A DNA stretch of 7,925 nucleotides from CAWUKT01 sp963923035 (GTDB lineage: Bacteria > Bacteroidota > Bacteroidia > J057 > JADKCL01): NCBI GenBank assembly GCA_963923035.1, contig CAWUKT010000145.1, positions 1-7,925 of the forward strand. The letters are read 5' to 3'. The notes below the pieces were generated by a model. The model had not been told where the DNA came from. It saw only the letters and a list, made by a program, of their open reading frames with translations, and ran no database searches. A program made the position numbers and the translations under genes. Each line of letters begins with the position of its first letter. Position 1 is the stretch's first letter. Shown here one piece after another: positions 6,634-7,925 of this stretch.

Positions 6634-7427
6634 TGGCGGCTCTGGCTGGAAAACTGGCGGTGATCACTGGCGCGAGCCGCGGCATTGGCGCCGCAACGGC
6701 TGTCCAGCTCGGAAAACAGGGAACCCAGGTGATCCTCATTGCCCGAACTCTGTCCGACCTGGAAAAGGTCGCCGATCAAATCCATGAAAACGGCGGAACC
6801 GCCCATTGCTATCCGGCAGATCTTTCGGACTCTAATCAAGCCACCCAGGTGGCTGCCAAGATTCAGTCCGACCTCGGCACGCCCGACATTCTCATCAACA
6901 ATGCTGGCCTGGGTCGGTGGCTATTTGTCCACGAAACTCCTCCCCCGGAAGCCGAATTGATGGTCAAATTGCCTTATCTGGCGGCATTCTGGATTACCCA
7001 TGCGTTTCTACCCGGCATGCTGGAACGAGGCACTGGCCGCATCATCAATGTCAATTCGCCCGTCTGTATCATGCCGTGGGGCGGCGCGACGGCCTACGCC
7101 AGCGCCAGGTGGGCCCTCCGTGGCTTCACGGAATCCCTTCAAGTCGACCTGTCACGCACCCAAATCCGGGTCGCGCACGCGGTTTTCGGCGAGGTCAGTT
7201 CGACCTATTTCGAAGCCAATCCCGGCTCCCACGAACGGCTCCTGTCCCTGGCCAAAATGATCCGGGTCCTCACCCCCGAAGAAGTCGCCAACCACTTGGT
7301 TCGCCTGGCTGGAAATCGACGCGAACGGCTTATCAAGCCGTTTATGGTGTGGCTGTTGGTGAAAAGTTTCCTTGGTTTTCCGAGGATTGGCCGGGCAGTG
7401 CTGAGAAAAACGAGTTACCGGATTTAG
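6633..7427 (+). CDS. Short-chain dehydrogenase/reductase (SDR) with YxxxR in place of YxxxK
   Basis: The 264-residue product is a classical SDR: cofactor motif TGASRGIG (residues 12-19), an Asp in the PADLS segment that usually lies near the adenine, NNAG (89-92), catalytic Ser142 in NVNSP and Tyr155 in YASAR, with the normal 13-residue spacing between Ser and Tyr. The Arg in TGASRGIG and the Arg in IARTL after the second strand hint at NADPH preference (inference). The catalytic Lys of YxxxK is Arg159 (AGG). The C-terminus is hydrophobic and basic (about residues 234-262), which may favour membrane association. It starts in a TGATG overlap with the thiolase, so both are co-translated. The pair suggests 3-ketoacyl-CoA or related ketone/alcohol chemistry, but the SDR substrate is not identifiable. 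It ends four bases before a strong hairpin. Confidence 0.9.
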   Translation: MAALAGKLAVITGASRGIGAATAVQLGKQGTQVILIARTLSDLEKVADQIHENGGTAHCYPADLSDSNQATQVAAKIQSDLGTPDILINNAGLGRWLFVHETPPPEAELMVKLPYLAAFWITHAFLPGMLERGTGRIINVNSPVCIMPWGGATAYASARWALRGFTESLQVDLSRTQIRVAHAVFGEVSSTYFEANPGSHERLLSLAKMIRVLTPEEVANHLVRLAGNRRERLIKPFMVWLLVKSFLGFPRIGRAVLRKTSYRI

Positions 7428-7430
7428 GGT

Positions 7431-7460
7431 GCTCTGCGCATGGGGCAATGCGCTGAGAGC
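7431..7460. terminator. Hairpin just after the SDR stop (terminator-like, first repeat copy)
   Basis: GCTCT plus GCGCAT (7431-7441) pairs with ATGCGC (7448-7453) and AGAGC (7456-7460), leaving a 6-nt loop GGGGCA and a 2-nt TG bulge. This 11-bp stem begins four bases after the SDR stop codon. No T-run follows directly; TTTT comes at 7475-7478. It may end the thiolase-SDR transcript or protect its 3' end. Confidence 0.5.
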
Positions 7461-7514
7461 AGGAATGTATTCGCTTTTGGCAGGAAACTGCCTTTGGCGC
7501 ATGGGGCAATGCGC
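7436..7514. repeat. Two copies of an 18-bp self-complementary repeat
   Basis: GCGCATGGGGCAATGCGC occurs exactly at 7436-7453 and 7497-7514, in the same orientation, 61 nt start to start. Each copy is itself an inverted repeat (GCGCAT / ATGCGC around GGGGCA). The second copy extends to GGCGCAT / ATGCGCC (7496-7515). Arms from the two copies can also pair with each other, enclosing the hairpin between them. The arrangement recalls REP-type intergenic repeats, although that class cannot be confirmed without genome-wide copies. Confidence 0.75.
7479..7492. repeat. GGCAG-GAAA-CTGCC hairpin with GNRA-type loop
   Basis: GGCAG (7479-7483) and CTGCC (7488-7492) enclose GAAA, which in RNA would form a stable GNRA tetraloop. 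It lies in the middle of the segment between the two 18-bp repeat copies and is flanked by TTTT and TTT. Confidence 0.55.
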
Positions 7515-7538
7515 CTTTCCACCCACCGCAGGTGAGCG

Positions 7539-7560
7539 CTTGGGGGCCTTGGCCCCCAAG
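7539..7560. terminator. Strong GC-rich hairpin between convergent frames
   Basis: CTTGGGGGCC (7539-7548) and GGCCCCCAAG (7551-7560) are perfect 10-base complements around TT; in RNA the loop would open to about 6 nt, leaving 8 bp. It lies downstream of the SDR on the plus strand and immediately beyond the stop of the small minus-strand ORF, so it could serve transcripts from both sides. There is no T-run on either side, which weakens the intrinsic-terminator reading. Confidence 0.5.
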
Positions 7561-7561
7561 T

Positions 7562-7708
7562 TCAGCCAGAGGTAAGCACCTGCCGGAGGTCCCGCAACAG
7601 AAGTTGGTATTCGAGCGGGCTTTGCATGTAGGCCAGCGATTCGACAAGTCGGAGGGCCGTGGCCAGCCGTTCAGCCAGCGAGTCAGGAGGGCTAGGCGAA
7701 AGTTTCAT
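7562..7708 (-). CDS. Possible small protein of 48 residues, unknown
   Basis: On the minus strand an ATG at 7708 opens a 48-residue frame ending with TGA at 7562-7564. The predicted peptide is amphipathic and helical (segments LAERLATALRLVESLAYM and LEYQLLLRDLRQVL), which is more protein-like than the rest of the tail, and it ends right beside the GC-rich hairpin at 7539-7560. The frame can be extended to an ATG at 7891, giving 109 residues, but that extension crosses an A-tract/T-tract hairpin and looks non-coding. I do not recognise the family and see no promoter upstream. It may be spurious. Confidence 0.28.
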   Translation of the reverse strand: MKLSPSPPDSLAERLATALRLVESLAYMQSPLEYQLLLRDLRQVLTSG

Positions 7709-7811
7709 AACATTTTGGAGGTTGAGCGCCACCGAAGCGACGCGGGTGAAAATTGAATTTGATGGCACACCATCCGCTCCTGGCAACGGAACCAGCAAGC
7801 GAGGCGACGAC

Positions 7812-7846
7812 AAAAAATGCGCCGCCCTCGTGGCAAGCATTTTTTT
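7812..7846. terminator. A-tract/T-tract hairpin (bidirectional terminator-like)
   Basis: AAAAAATGC (7812-7820) is the exact reverse complement of GCATTTTTT (7837-7845), and one more T follows. The 16-nt interior can add a GCC/GGC pairing. A stem flanked by A-run and T-run is the shape of an intrinsic terminator working on both strands. No gene in the window ends next to it, so it may belong to a gene beyond the right edge or be part of a repeated intergenic element. Confidence 0.45.
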
Positions 7847-7925
7847 CGAGCCGACCTTGAAGGTTCCGAGGCCAGGGGCGACCCTCGCCATCCAAATTCC
7901 ATTTTTGACCCGCCGAGCGAAGGCA

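Larger units (their letters stand above)
7428..7925. other. Largely non-coding tail with hairpins
   Basis: These roughly 500 bases contain no gene I can recognise. The first 130 bases are an ordered series of hairpins (listed separately). The rest holds overlapping minus-strand ORFs in all three frames, which points to composition rather than coding, a small possible ORF at 7562-7708, an A-tract/T-tract hairpin near 7812-7846, and a short GGCGA-CCC-TCGCC hairpin at 7877-7889. Confidence 0.55.

Noticed and set aside
7436..7514. CRISPR array
   Set aside because: Only two copies of an 18-bp unit are present and the single spacer itself forms a hairpin. No cas genes or leader are present.
7692..7902. 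Two further minus-strand ORFs of about 65 residues overlapping the 109-residue frame
   Set aside because: Three frames open over the same stretch point to composition rather than coding, and a terminator-like hairpin runs through them.

Overview
The window most likely comes from a moderately GC-rich member of the Bacteroidota, possibly a Saprospiria (Lewinella-like) lineage. The main evidence is a close match to the Bacteroidota promoter consensus (TTTG, 21-nt spacer, TAnnTTTG) in front of the thiolase gene, the lack of clear Shine-Dalgarno sequences, and protein families whose style is familiar from that phylum. The phylum call is an inference made without database searches.

Layout, left to right. 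Positions 1-542 hold the C-terminal part of a PLP-dependent D-threonine aldolase / amino-acid deaminase-like gene that enters from the left edge. Positions 543-788 are an AT-rich intergenic region with possible promoter and operator signals. Positions 789-5304 are a tight three-gene operon that looks like a type-I-secretion or tripartite efflux system: an ABC exporter half-transporter (membrane domain plus nucleotide-binding domain), a HlyD/AcrA-type periplasmic adaptor, and a TolC-type outer-membrane factor. Gaps are 5 nt and then a 4-nt ATGA overlap. A good Bacteroidota promoter follows at 5319-5351, driving a second, two-gene operon: a thiolase with its catalytic Cys/His/Cys residues (5374-6633), and a short-chain dehydrogenase/reductase (6633-7427) joined to it by a 1-nt TGATG overlap. 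Positions 7428-7925 contain no confident gene. They hold an ordered series of hairpins, including two copies of an 18-bp self-complementary repeat, plus a small minus-strand ORF of uncertain reality.

The most striking observation is in the ABC transporter. Its reading frame is intact and its nucleotide-binding domain is recognisable along its length, yet every ATP-handling motif I can align is lost: A-loop Tyr, Walker A Lys and Ser/Thr, Q-loop Gln, LSGGQ signature, Walker B Asp, catalytic Glu, D-loop Asp and switch His. The flanking framework residues are kept. This looks like a pseudo-ATPase ABC exporter still embedded in a translationally coupled operon with an adaptor that keeps the RLS tip motif for TolC docking. 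How such a complex would be energised is open: a partner half-transporter encoded elsewhere, another energy source, or a non-transport role.

Functionally, the efflux genes would span inner membrane, periplasm and outer membrane. The thiolase and SDR genes together suggest acyl-CoA chemistry (thiolytic cleavage or condensation, and oxidoreduction of a ketone or alcohol), but their substrates cannot be read from the sequence.
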